Shown piece after piece: positions 15,882-24,111 of a stretch of DNA of 37,475 nucleotides (position 1 is the stretch's first letter; each line of letters starts with the position of its first letter). Origin of the DNA: Clostridiales bacterium UBA5446. Lineage in GTDB: Bacteria; Bacillota; Clostridia; Oscillospirales; Oscillospiraceae. The notes under the pieces were generated by a model. That model made no database searches. It saw only the letters and a program-made list of their open reading frames with translations, and was not told the origin of the DNA. Position numbers and translations under genes: made by a program. The stretch is taken from assembly GCA_002427465.1 (NCBI GenBank), contig DIRC01000001.1, positions 9,393 to 46,867 on the forward strand, in the 5' to 3' direction.

Positions 15882-17318
15882 ATGTGGTGGATCATTGTGC
15901 CGTTCGCGGCAGCTGCGTTTCTCGCGGTACTGCTTCTTCGGGCCGCCGCCTTCAGGCCGCCGTCCGAAATAAAGCCCGAGCCCGATACGGTGGAGGCCGA
16001 CGGGAGCCGGGCCGTGGAAAGCCTTGCCGCCATGGTGCGCTGCCGGACCGTCTCCCGGCAGGATCACGACGCGGAGGATGCGGACGAATTTGAAAATTTC
16101 CGCGATCTTCTGCGCCGGCGCTATCCTGCAATACATAATAGCTGTATATTGGATCATGTGGGGCGAAACGGCCTTTTATACAAATGGCCGGGAAAGCGCG
16201 CCGACGCGCCGTCGGTATTCATGGCCCACTACGACGTGGTTCCCGCCGATCCGGCCACCTGGTCCAAGCCGCCCTTCGACGGCATTTTGGAAAACGGCGT
16301 ACTCTGGGGCCGCGGCACACTGGATACAAAGGGAACTCTCGCCGGCATCCTGGAGGCGGCGGAGCAGCTGATCGGCCAGGGCTTCGTTCCCGAAAACGAC
16401 ATTTATCTGGCGTTCTCCGGGGAGGAGGAAATCGCCGGGGACTCGGCCTCGGAGATCGTCTCGGCGCTTGAGGCGCGCGGCGTCGTGCCCGCCCTGGTTC
16501 TGGATGAGGGGGGCGCCGTTGTAGAGGGCGTATTTCCCGGCGTAACCGCACCCTGCGCGCTCATCGGCACCGGTGAAAAGGGCCAGTCCGCGATTTATAT
16601 GGAGATGGAAAGCAGCGGGGGCCATGCCTCCGCCCCGCCCTCCCACAGTATCGCCGGCCTTCTGGCCGCCGCCGCGGTGAGGATTGAGTCCCGGCCCTTC
16701 CCCTTCCGGCTTACCCCGCCCGCCGCCGAGATGTTCGATACCCTGGGCAGGCACTCCACCTTCGGAATGCGGCTTATCTTTGCCAACCTCTGGCTCTTCC
16801 GGGGCGTTCTGGATAGGATATGCCGAAAATCCGGCGGGGAGCTGAACGCCCTGGTCCGCACCACCGTGGCGGTGACGGAAATGTGGGGCAGCAGCGCCAA
16901 TAACGTCCTGCCCCCCCGCGCTGGCATCGGGCTGAACGTCCGCCTGATGGGCGGGGACACTTCCGGCGCGGCTGTGGAACGGCTCAGGCGTATTTCCGGC
17001 AATCCCGATATCGCCTTCCGCAAGGGCGTCTCGTCGGAGCCCTCGGCCTTTTCCGTAACCGGGGACGACGACGCCTGGCTCAGATTGAAGGACGCGGTAT
17101 CCCGTACCTGGCCGGAAGCCATCGTGTCCCCTTATCTGATGATCGCAGGCTCCGATTCGCGCCATTACTGCCGAATCAGCCGCAACGTCTATCGGTTTTC
17201 GGCTATGGCCCTTTCCGGGGAGGAACGGGCCCTAATCCATGCCAACGACGAGCGTATTCCCGTGGAAAAACTCCTTAAGTGCGTCCAATTTTATATCAGG
17301 CTACTGCAATCCTGCTGA
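15882..17318 (+). CDS. M20-family metallopeptidase, PM20D1/Cps1-like, with N-terminal membrane anchor
   Basis: The 478-residue protein begins with one membrane helix (residues 1-20). The M20 metal site is visible: AHYDVVP (His), WGRGTLDTKG (bridging Asp), SGEEEIAG (catalytic and ligand Glu), LDEGG, and a C-terminal His in IHANDERI. The SGGHAS segment belongs to the lid domain. Spacing and the W-S-K-P-P-F-D loop resemble PM20D1/carboxypeptidase S enzymes, which act on N-acyl amino acids or dipeptides. The active site is expected on the outer face of the membrane. It follows two membrane proteins and precedes an MFS transporter, suggesting a cleave-and-take-up unit. Confidence 0.85.
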   Translation: MWWIIVPFAAAAFLAVLLLRAAAFRPPSEIKPEPDTVEADGSRAVESLAAMVRCRTVSRQDHDAEDADEFENFRDLLRRRYPAIHNSCILDHVGRNGLLYKWPGKRADAPSVFMAHYDVVPADPATWSKPPFDGILENGVLWGRGTLDTKGTLAGILEAAEQLIGQGFVPENDIYLAFSGEEEIAGDSASEIVSALEARGVVPALVLDEGGAVVEGVFPGVTAPCALIGTGEKGQSAIYMEMESSGGHASAPPSHSIAGLLAAAAVRIESRPFPFRLTPPAAEMFDTLGRHSTFGMRLIFANLWLFRGVLDRICRKSGGELNALVRTTVAVTEMWGSSANNVLPPRAGIGLNVRLMGGDTSGAAVERLRRISGNPDIAFRKGVSSEPSAFSVTGDDDAWLRLKDAVSRTWPEAIVSPYLMIAGSDSRHYCRISRNVYRFSAMALSGEERALIHANDERIPVEKLLKCVQFYIRLLQSC

Positions 17319-17329
17319 CGGAGGAATAC

Positions 17330-18529
17330 ATGGAAAAAGCCTATTCACGAGTCACCGCCCTCGCCTCCGGGACGGCCATGCTCCTGGTGAACGGCCTGAT
17401 CTACGCATGGAGCATATTTTCCGTACCATTTTCCGAACAGTTCGGCTGGTCCAGCGCAATTCTCGGCCTGTGCTTTACCGTGATCCTTATATCTTTTTGC
17501 TTTGGCGGCTTACTCGGCGGCCTGATTACCGGCAGGTGGGGCGCCGGCGTCTCCATTCCTCTGGGCGGCGCCATGAGCTGCTCCGGATTCTTCCTTTGCG
17601 TCCTGCTCCGAGCGGATACCGTCTGGCTCCTTTATGTCTGCTTCAGCCTTGCCGGCCTGGGCGTCGGGATCGTTTACAATGCCATTATGGGCGCCGTGGT
17701 CTGCCGTTTCCCCGATAAAAAGGGTACGGCCTCCGGCATTATGCTCATGGGTTTCGGGGCCAGCAGCCTTCTTATGGGCAGCGCGGCCGCCGCCCTCATG
17801 GCGTCCCCCATAGGCTGGAAAGGCACGTATGCGGCCACAGGGGCGGCTCTGCTGGCTTCAGCGGTGATCGGCGGGCTCTTTCTTCGTGCGCCGACACCGG
17901 CGCGTCAGGAGGCGGACAGCGCGCCTGCGGAGGGGCTGACGCCCGCGAAAATGGTCCGCACGCCGTCCTTCTGGCTGTATTTTATGATTTCCGCCATAGG
18001 CTCCGCCTTCGGCGCCGGCATTATCGGTCACGCGCGGTACATCGCCCTGGAGGCGGGAGCAGCCGCCTCTCTGGCCACCCTTACCGTGGGCCTCATCTCC
18101 GTGATGAACGGCCTGGGGCGAATTTTCTTCGGAATGCTGTACGACCGGGCCGGCTTTCGCCCAGCCCTCCTGTGCGATGCGGCCATCTTTCTGGCCGCCG
18201 GCCTGTCCGCCATTCTGGCACTGAAGGCCGCTGCCACCTGGCCGGCCCTGCTGGCCATGATGGCCTGCGGATTTTCCTACGGCGGCGTCCCCACCATCTC
18301 CTCCGCCGCGACCGGAGAATTTTTCGGCCCGGCCTGGTACGGCAAAAATTTCAGCATTGTGAACCTGAACATTTTTCCGGCGGCCTTTGCTTCCGCCATC
18401 GCCGGCGCCATGCAGACCGCCTCGGGCACCTATACCGGCGCGTTTCTGCTTTTCATGAGTCTGGAGACTGTCGCCGCGATCCTGATCCTCATCCTCGGCC
18501 GGGTGAGAAAGCGGCTGGAAACCCGCTGA
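17330..18529 (+). CDS. MFS transporter, oxalate/formate antiporter (OFA)-like
   Basis: The 399-residue product has about 12 membrane helices. An N-terminal VNGLIYAWSIFSVPF segment, a GLGVGIVYN helix and an FSYGGVPTISSAATGEFFG segment in the second half fit the OFA group of monocarboxylate or oxalate/formate transporters. It starts behind GACGGAGG, 11 bases after the M20 peptidase gene, and is followed by a terminator. The substrate may be a product of the peptidase, but this is inference. Confidence 0.8.
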   Translation: MEKAYSRVTALASGTAMLLVNGLIYAWSIFSVPFSEQFGWSSAILGLCFTVILISFCFGGLLGGLITGRWGAGVSIPLGGAMSCSGFFLCVLLRADTVWLLYVCFSLAGLGVGIVYNAIMGAVVCRFPDKKGTASGIMLMGFGASSLLMGSAAAALMASPIGWKGTYAATGAALLASAVIGGLFLRAPTPARQEADSAPAEGLTPAKMVRTPSFWLYFMISAIGSAFGAGIIGHARYIALEAGAAASLATLTVGLISVMNGLGRIFFGMLYDRAGFRPALLCDAAIFLAAGLSAILALKAAATWPALLAMMACGFSYGGVPTISSAATGEFFGPAWYGKNFSIVNLNIFPAAFASAIAGAMQTASGTYTGAFLLFMSLETVAAILILILGRVRKRLETR

Positions 18530-18536
18530 CCCCGAA

Positions 18537-18570
18537 TAAAAAGCGCGGCCCAAAAGGGCCGCACTTTTTT
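18537..18570. terminator. bidirectional terminator after the MFS gene and mrp
   Basis: GCGGCCC and GGGCCGC form a 7-bp stem with an AAAA loop, flanked by A-rich and T-rich runs, between convergent genes. Confidence 0.8.
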
Positions 18571-18576
18571 ATTTTT

Positions 18577-19407
18577 TTAATATGCGCCGCGCTCAATGTA
18601 ATCCGCAAGGGCGGTGATGCCCTCCGCCCGGACTTCCTCGATGCGGCCTTCATCGCACGCCTTCGCCAGGGCCGGATCCAGCGGCAGTCTCGCCACATTT
18701 GGGATCCCGAATTTCTCCGCGGCCTCCGCAACGCGGCTCTCGCCGAAAACGCTATGCTGCGCGCCGCAGTCCGGGCAAGTGAAATAAGCCATGTTCTCGA
18801 CAATTCCAAGGACCTTTTTGTTCATCATGGCGGCCATATGGACGGCTTTTTCCACGATGATGCCCACCAGCTCCTGGGGAGAGGTAACCACCAGAACTCC
18901 GCTGAGGGGCAGAGACTGGAAAACCGTCAGCGGCACATCCCCCGTCCCCGGCGGCATATCCACGAACATATAGTCCACGTCCTGCCAGGCGACGGTGGTC
19001 CAAAACTGCTCGACAATGTTCGCAATGATGGGGCCGCGCCAAATCACGGGATCTGTTTCGTTGGGCAGAAGGCTGTTCATGCTCATAAGCTGAACGCCGC
19101 TTTTGGATCTCACGGGCAGGATATAGCCCTCGCCGCCCTCCGCCTTCTCATGGACGCCGAACATTTGCGGGATGGACGGTCCCGTCACATCCGCGTCCAT
19201 CACGGCCGCCCTGTGTCCCTTTCTTTGAAGCTCAGCAGCCATCAGGCCGGTTACAAGAGATTTTCCCACGCCGCCCTTGCCGCTGATAACAGCAATAACC
19301 TTGCCGATATGCGCCCCCTCCCGGGGGGATTTCAAAAAGCTTTCCGCCGTTCTTTCGGAGCAATTCTCGGAACAGGCCGAGCACTCATGTGTACAATCTG
19401 AGCTCAT
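18577..19407 (-). CDS. mrp: Mrp/NBP35-type P-loop ATPase (iron-sulfur carrier)
   Basis: The 276-residue protein has the deviant Walker A motif SGKGGVGKS near residue 42, the DADVTGPS and DMPPGTGD segments, and a C-x-x-C pair (CPDC) used to bind an Fe-S cluster between subunits. The N-terminus adds a cysteine-rich stretch (CTHECSACSENC), as in many anaerobe Mrp proteins. It carries clusters to apoproteins in the cytoplasm. GGAG precedes the ATG, and a good promoter lies 54 bases upstream. Confidence 0.93.
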   Translation of the reverse strand: MSSDCTHECSACSENCSERTAESFLKSPREGAHIGKVIAVISGKGGVGKSLVTGLMAAELQRKGHRAAVMDADVTGPSIPQMFGVHEKAEGGEGYILPVRSKSGVQLMSMNSLLPNETDPVIWRGPIIANIVEQFWTTVAWQDVDYMFVDMPPGTGDVPLTVFQSLPLSGVLVVTSPQELVGIIVEKAVHMAAMMNKKVLGIVENMAYFTCPDCGAQHSVFGESRVAEAAEKFGIPNVARLPLDPALAKACDEGRIEEVRAEGITALADYIERGAY

Positions 19408-19460
19408 TGAAACGTCTCCTCATCGGTATCAAAATTTCTTCATAATAGAATCATATGCAC

Positions 19461-19488
19461 ATTATATCCCCCGATGTAAAAATGTCAA
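19461..19488 (-). promoter_or_regulatory. SigA promoter of mrp
   Basis: On the minus strand TTGACA and TATAAT are both consensus and separated by 16 bases, in the 118-base gap between the M14 peptidase gene and mrp. Confidence 0.7.
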
Positions 19489-19525
19489 TACAACCCATAG
19501 ATCCCGGGGGCAGGCGGCAGGACGT

Positions 19526-20803
19526 CTAGCAGCTGAGGGCGGCAAGCACCAGTATTCCTATGTTCTCCCGGTAGATTTCGTCAAACTGCGACATCGGCAG
19601 CGGGTTTTCACCCAGCCCGCACTCAATCGTGTAACCGGGCCGGTTATATGTTTCAATGAACCAGTCCTTATAGCCCGCAAAGCCGGAGGCATACGGCGTT
19701 TCCTCCAGAGCGTATCCTGAGGACATGGCAAAGCATTCCGCGAATTCCAGGGAGCGCGGGGGCATAAAATTCTGATATTTCCAATATATGATCCTTCCCT
19801 GGGTATGGTAACTGAGCGTCAGGGCCGGGTCAAGCCTTATCGTCAGATCATATATGGCCAGGCTTTCCGGCGCTGAAAGAGGCGCCGTACCCACATAATC
19901 CCTGGGCGCCGGGCCGGTGAAGCCCTGGGCAAATTTTATCCGCCTTGCTTCCTCCCAGCCCGCGGGATACTGAAGGTTCAGGTCTGTTCCGTAGATGTTC
20001 GCCTTCCATCCCGAGGGAAATGGTATTTCCGGATAATCCGACGCTATCTCCATGGCCCGGGCATAGTATTCACCATAAGGCAAGGCTCCCGTAACCAGGT
20101 CCATACCGTCAGGATTGACCGCCGGCGCTATGTATATGCGGGATTTTTCAAAAATTTCAGAGGCGTTCATATCGTAAATCCGACCGCCGAAGGCATAGGC
20201 CCGCGCCAGCTCCTCGATGAATTTCATCAGCACGGGCGTGGTGATCCACTCGTTTGCATGGTGCTCCGCATTGTAGAAAACCGTGTTGCTTCCGTTTCCC
20301 AGACCCAGATAGCGCAGAGGCTTCCCCATGACGCTGCGCCCATATTCCGAATCCGACACAAAAGGATACCGCGCTGTTATGCCCCGCACGGTATAGCCCA
20401 CCAGGGAGGAACTCCAATCAATATTGGTCGGCACCACCGGAAACGGAAGGGGAACAACAACCTTATCGCCGATCTGGAGTTTCGTGGGGTCAAGTCCGGG
20501 ATTGGCCGTGATCACCGCCCGCAGCGACGTGCCGTACCGCTCCGCCAGCCTGTACAGCGTATCTCCGGCCCTGATGGTATGATTGACGTATCCAGTATAC
20601 CACGGATACAGCGCCGCGTGAGTCAGTCTCCCGGCTATAGCGTCCGGCGCAAGGCCGTTGGCGGACTGGAATCTCCGCAATGCGGACGCGGTGACGGTTC
20701 CGAATATGCCGTCTGTCTCTAAGGGGCCGAATCCGGCCCTGTTCAGGGCAAGCTGAAGAAGTTGAACCTCCGCGCCTCGGCTTCCGTATTTTAAAATTTT
20801 CAT
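19526..20803 (-). CDS. PG-binding + LysM + M14 zinc peptidase (gamma-D-glutamyl-diamino acid endopeptidase type)
   Basis: The 425 residues hold three parts: a peptidoglycan-binding domain of the PG_binding_1 type (about 1-66), a LysM domain (about 73-118, HTIRAGDTLYRLAERYG) and an M14 carboxypeptidase domain (about 130-420). Zinc ligands are the H-x-x-E of HHANEW and the His of SYHTQG; the catalytic Glu is in TIECGLGENP. The plan matches endopeptidase I of bacilli, which cuts gamma-D-Glu-diaminopimelate bonds in spore or vegetative peptidoglycan. There is no signal peptide, as in spore enzymes made inside the mother cell. It is divergent from spoIVB, which suggests a sporulation role. Confidence 0.88.
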   Translation of the reverse strand: MKILKYGSRGAEVQLLQLALNRAGFGPLETDGIFGTVTASALRRFQSANGLAPDAIAGRLTHAALYPWYTGYVNHTIRAGDTLYRLAERYGTSLRAVITANPGLDPTKLQIGDKVVVPLPFPVVPTNIDWSSSLVGYTVRGITARYPFVSDSEYGRSVMGKPLRYLGLGNGSNTVFYNAEHHANEWITTPVLMKFIEELARAYAFGGRIYDMNASEIFEKSRIYIAPAVNPDGMDLVTGALPYGEYYARAMEIASDYPEIPFPSGWKANIYGTDLNLQYPAGWEEARRIKFAQGFTGPAPRDYVGTAPLSAPESLAIYDLTIRLDPALTLSYHTQGRIIYWKYQNFMPPRSLEFAECFAMSSGYALEETPYASGFAGYKDWFIETYNRPGYTIECGLGENPLPMSQFDEIYRENIGILVLAALSC

Positions 20804-20905
20804 GGCACTATTTCCCTTCGCACATAATCCGTTTCATAATATGCGCTTTCTGCGAAAAAGGTAATTGTGTATTAAAAATCCGCCTTTATTTTTTGCTTCG
20901 CGGCA

Positions 20906-20912
20906 CATACTT
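20906..20912 (+). promoter_or_regulatory. possible SigG-type -10 element before spoIVB
   Basis: CATACTT resembles the SigG -10 (CATACTA). No convincing -35 is present at the proper distance. Known spoIVB genes are forespore-expressed, which is the reason for noting it. Confidence 0.25.
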
Positions 20913-20938
20913 AAAACGAGGGAGGGATAAAGAAAAAT

Positions 20939-21964
20939 ATGACAAATAGAAATAGGATAGTCAAGTGCGCAGCCACGGGAATTTTTGCGTTTTTTTTCCT
21001 TTTTGCTTTACCCGCGGCCGCGTTTGCACAGGAACTGATTCCGGTTGGCCAAACGGTAGGGATTGAGATGCATACCGACGGCGTGCTGGTAGCGGGACTT
21101 TCCGGCGTAACCACCGGTTCGGGCGACGTCACCCCCGCGGCAGACGCCGGCATTCAGCCCGGCGACATTATTATTCGCATCGGCAGAAACAATATTGTAT
21201 CGGCAAATGATTTTATCGCAGCTATACAATCCCTGGACGGGACTCCTGTGGCCGTGACCCTTAAGCGGGGTGAAAAGCTCATCCAGTACACAGTCACGCC
21301 CGCTGCGGACGCGGACGGCGCCTGGAAGATGGGACTGCTGCTGAGAGATGGGATTTCCGGCATTGGCACCATTACCTTTTATGATCCTGAAACCGGGCTT
21401 TTCGGCGCCCTGGGCCATCCCATAAACGACAGCGAAACGGGTGTGACGCTTCCCCTTTCCGAAGGCTTTATTACAAGCGCCTCCGTAGCCTCGGTACAGA
21501 AAGGCGAAAACGGGGCCCCGGGGGAACTCCACGGCTGCTTTGACGTGGGCAGCAAATTGGGAAATATCTTTTATAATACTTCCTGCGGTATTTTCGGCGT
21601 CTGCGACACGGCCCTGGAGGGTACGGCCGTTGAAACGGCGCCGAACGCAGAGATTAAAGTCGGCCCGGCAGTTATCATTTCCCAGGTGTCCGGCGCGGAG
21701 TCCCGTGAATTCGATATCGAAATCTGCCGCATATACCGGGGTGAAGAGGAGCGCCTGATGATATTGGTCACCGACCCCGAGCTTCTGGCGCTGACCGGCG
21801 GCATTGTGCAGGGGATGAGCGGAAGTCCGATTTTACAGGACGGCAGGCTTATTGGCGCAGTCACGCATGTGCTGCTTTCCGATCCGACGCGGGGATATGG
21901 CATCACCATTGATTCCATGCTCAGAGCCGCGGAAAGCGCGCGGGAGCTTGCTCAAGCCTCATAG
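20939..21964 (+). CDS. spoIVB: SpoIVB signalling serine peptidase (S55)
   Basis: The 341-residue protein has an N-terminal membrane or signal segment (about 8-30), a PDZ domain (about 50-120) and the S55 peptidase domain. Catalytic residues line up with Bacillus SpoIVB: His160 in GALGHPI, Asp279 in VTDPELL and Ser294 in GIVQGMSGSPI, with the same 15-residue Asp-Ser spacing. In known spore formers it is secreted by the forespore into the intermembrane space and triggers SigK activation through SpoIVFA. GGAGGG precedes the ATG by 12 bases. The locus keeps the spoIVB-spo0A neighbourhood, with degV inserted. Confidence 0.95.
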   Translation: MTNRNRIVKCAATGIFAFFFLFALPAAAFAQELIPVGQTVGIEMHTDGVLVAGLSGVTTGSGDVTPAADAGIQPGDIIIRIGRNNIVSANDFIAAIQSLDGTPVAVTLKRGEKLIQYTVTPAADADGAWKMGLLLRDGISGIGTITFYDPETGLFGALGHPINDSETGVTLPLSEGFITSASVASVQKGENGAPGELHGCFDVGSKLGNIFYNTSCGIFGVCDTALEGTAVETAPNAEIKVGPAVIISQVSGAESREFDIEICRIYRGEEERLMILVTDPELLALTGGIVQGMSGSPILQDGRLIGAVTHVLLSDPTRGYGITIDSMLRAAESARELAQAS

Positions 21965-21977
21965 ATCTGCAAAAATG

Positions 21978-22014
21978 GCGGCCGGTGTAAAAAACCGGCC
22001 GCTTTGGTTTTTAT
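21978..22014. terminator. bidirectional terminator between spoIVB and degV
   Basis: GCGGCCGGT and ACCGGCCGC form a perfect 9-bp stem around a short A-rich loop, followed by TTTGGTTTTT. Confidence 0.85.
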
Positions 22015-22035
22015 TAAAATTTTGATCCCGCCGCG

Positions 22036-22875
22036 CTATTTATGGAAATAAGCCACGGCAATAGCTCCCGGCCCCGAATGAGCGCCGATGGTTCCGCCGA
22101 CAGTGGTAATATTCAGTTTGTCCGCGTTACCCGCCCAGAGCGCCTCGCTGTCGAGGATATATTTTTTCAATATCGCGTCGCTGAGCCCCGAATACCCCAG
22201 CATCAGCGGCATGTTAAAATCAACGCCGTTACTTTTTTCAATCATTTGAATGAGCATGTTGTTGCCCTGTTTCGACCCTCTGGCCTTGCCCAGGACGACA
22301 ATCTCCCCTTCCGCCAGTGACAGCACCGGCTTGATAGAAAGCAGCCCGCCGGCAAAAGCGGCGGCTTTTGAGAGGCGTCCGCCCTTTTTTAGATATTCAA
22401 GCGTGTCCAGAAGGGCGATCACGCAGATGTCCTGCTTCTTCTCCTCCAATTTTTCCGCGATCTCCGCAGCGCTTTGGCCGGCGTCCCTAAGCGCCGCGGC
22501 GTATTGAACCAGGATGCCTTCGCCCAGAGAAACGCTTTTGCTGTCCACAACCTTTATGATATCTCCAAAACCCTCCGCCGCCATCAAGGCACTCTGGTAG
22601 GTACCGGAAAGTTTTTGAGAAAGCGTGATTACCACCGCGGTATCTCCGGCTTCCTGAACGGCGCGGAACACGTTTTCAAATTCAAAAGGCGACACTTGGC
22701 TGGTCTTGGGAAATTCATCGCTTTCAATCAGCTTCTCATAAAACTGCTGATGCGAAAGGGTTACCCCGTCGTAGTAATCCTCCTCGCCAAATGTGATCCG
22801 CAGCGGAACAATCGTTATATTTTCGTCGACGGTTCCTTTAACGTCGGATCCGGAATCCGTAATAATATGAACCAT
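22036..22875 (-). CDS. DegV family fatty acid-binding protein
   Basis: The 279-residue protein shows the DegV signatures: an N-terminal ITDSGSD motif, the TSQVSPFEF segment, ITLSQKLSGTYQSA, VVDSKSVSLGEG, LEYLKKGGRLS, and a C-terminal HSGPGAIAVAY. DegV/FakB proteins bind fatty acids and present them to the FakA kinase. The ATG at 22875 follows GGGAG; the frame is open 123 bases upstream, but that stretch overlaps the promoter. It is oriented against both spoIVB and spo0A. Confidence 0.92.
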   Translation of the reverse strand: MVHIITDSGSDVKGTVDENITIVPLRITFGEEDYYDGVTLSHQQFYEKLIESDEFPKTSQVSPFEFENVFRAVQEAGDTAVVITLSQKLSGTYQSALMAAEGFGDIIKVVDSKSVSLGEGILVQYAAALRDAGQSAAEIAEKLEEKKQDICVIALLDTLEYLKKGGRLSKAAAFAGGLLSIKPVLSLAEGEIVVLGKARGSKQGNNMLIQMIEKSNGVDFNMPLMLGYSGLSDAILKKYILDSEALWAGNADKLNITTVGGTIGAHSGPGAIAVAYFHK

Positions 22876-22915
22876 TTTTTCAACTCCCTGTTCGATATTA
22901 TGCCACGTGTGCATT

Positions 22916-22944
22916 ATAATACTACTAATTTGATTATTCTGCAA
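22916..22944 (-). promoter_or_regulatory. probable SigA promoter of degV
   Basis: On the minus strand TTGCAG and TATTAT are separated by 17 bases; an overlapping TATAAT three bases on is an alternative -10. Confidence 0.45.
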
Positions 22945-23091
22945 TTCGTCAATCATACAGTTTTGTAAACCCGGAACAAAAAAATTCTGTAATTCCAAAA
23001 TAAATTTTTTTTCGCAAAAAAATAGATTTTTCGCCTCCGATGGAATTCCACAGACAAAAAACGACTATCTTCATGTAGAAGACAGTTGCAT

Positions 23092-23102
23092 TTTGTCGAA
23101 AA
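23092..23102 (+). promoter_or_regulatory. Spo0A box 1 upstream of spo0A
   Basis: TTTGTCGAAAA matches the 0A box (TTTGTCRAA, core TGTCGAA) exactly. It lies exactly 40 bases before box 2, on the same strand. Confidence 0.7.
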
Positions 23103-23131
23103 ACGATATGAGAATGGTCATACCGCACTAT

Positions 23132-23142
23132 ATTGTCGAATT
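23132..23142 (+). promoter_or_regulatory. Spo0A box 2 upstream of spo0A
   Basis: ATTGTCGAATT contains the full TGTCGAA core. It ends 39 bases before the -35 of the spo0A promoter, consistent with autoregulation. Confidence 0.65.
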
Positions 23143-23180
23143 ATGTAAATTATTTTTTATTCTTTTTATCCAACTTTTTC

Positions 23181-23209
23181 TTGCATGAAGTTACAGCTTA
23201 TGTTAGATT
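23181..23209 (+). promoter_or_regulatory. probable SigA promoter of spo0A
   Basis: TTGCAT and TAGATT are separated by 17 bases. The start codon is 75 bases downstream. Confidence 0.5.
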
Positions 23210-23284
23210 ATTACCCATGAAACGGTATTTCTGCTTAAACAAATATAGCGCAGTCCGTAATTAAATAATTTCGGAGGTTATATT

Positions 23285-24067
23285 ATGGAAACCAAGACGC
23301 GGATCCTCATTGCAGATCCGAATGAAGACTTTAGACTTCTTCTTTCAGACATTATAAACGACGAGGATGATATGGAGGTTGTCGGGACTGCGGAGGATGG
23401 CATGGAGGCCCTGGGCCTGACGGCGGAACTGAAGCCGGATATGCTGCTGCTTGAACTGATTTTCCCAAAGCTGGACGGATTCGGGGTTATGCAAAAGCTG
23501 TCTGAGACGGGCGCTTACCCCAAGGTGATTGTGATTTCAGGCTTTTGGAATGAGCAGGTGCTCAGCGACTGCTCCGATCTCGGCGCCAGTTATTTTATCC
23601 CGAAACCCTTCGATCCAAACGCGCTCATGACCCGCATCAGGCAAATTAACGGCGGCCCCAGAGAGATCACCACCGCGCCGTCTCGGGCGACTCCCGCCAT
23701 CAAGTCGGAACCAAGCCTTGAGGCCGTCGTCACGGACATCATACACGAGATCGGCGTTCCCGCCCACATTAAGGGCTATCAGTACCTTCGCGAAGCAATT
23801 ATCCTGACAATAAACGATATGGACGTCATCAATGCCGTAACTAAGGTTCTCTATCCGGCGGTGGCAAAAAAGTACAATACCACCTCATCCCGTGTGGAAA
23901 GGGCGATTCGCCACGCCATTGAGGTCGCATGGGATCGCGGAGACATCGAAACCCTTCAGAAATACTTTGGTTATACCGTTTCAAACATAAAAGGCAAGCC
24001 GACAAACTCAGAGTTTATCGCCATGATCGCCGATTGTCTAAGTCTCAGGCGAAAGGAAGCCCGATAA
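23285..24067 (+). CDS. spo0A: Spo0A with a degenerate receiver domain (Asp to Glu at the phosphorylation site)
   Basis: The 260-residue protein has a receiver domain (1-122) and the Spo0A effector domain (about 145-258), with the diagnostic segments TDIIHEIGVPAHIKGY, TTSSRVERAIRHAIEVAW and GKPTNSEFIAMIAD. The DNA-binding half therefore looks fully functional. In the receiver, the phospho-acceptor position reads L-L-E-L-I-F-P with Glu57 where Bacillus has Asp56 (VLDIIMP), and the acidic pair reads Asp11-Pro12 instead of Asp-Asp. Ser85 and Lys107 keep the other two conserved positions. Known Spo0A is activated by a phosphorelay or by orphan kinases; this version may not be phosphorylated in the usual way. 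The identity as Spo0A is firm; constitutive activity or some other trigger is inference. Confidence 0.96.
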   Translation: METKTRILIADPNEDFRLLLSDIINDEDDMEVVGTAEDGMEALGLTAELKPDMLLLELIFPKLDGFGVMQKLSETGAYPKVIVISGFWNEQVLSDCSDLGASYFIPKPFDPNALMTRIRQINGGPREITTAPSRATPAIKSEPSLEAVVTDIIHEIGVPAHIKGYQYLREAIILTINDMDVINAVTKVLYPAVAKKYNTTSSRVERAIRHAIEVAWDRGDIETLQKYFGYTVSNIKGKPTNSEFIAMIADCLSLRRKEAR

Positions 24068-24111
24068 CCGGGTCTGCCGCGAATTTGAAACGCGCGCATC
24101 GCGCCGAGAAT

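Larger units (their letters stand above)
22876..23284. other. AT-rich divergent control region, degV / spo0A
   Basis: This 409-base gap is much richer in A and T than its surroundings. It holds a degV promoter on one strand and two Spo0A boxes, a SigA-type promoter and a strong ribosome site (GGAGG, 7 bases before ATG) for spo0A on the other. A small imperfect hairpin (TCTTC-ATGTA-GAAGA at 23068-23082) lies just before the first box. No open frame in it looks like a gene. Confidence 0.7.

Noticed and set aside
18172..19401. Plus-strand open frame across the MFS end and mrp
   Set aside because: It spans a clear terminator and two convergent genes with strong motifs.
23092..23160. SigH promoter for spo0A
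   Set aside because: No AGGAWWT -35 with a properly spaced GAAT -10 could be found; the SigA-like pair further downstream is better.
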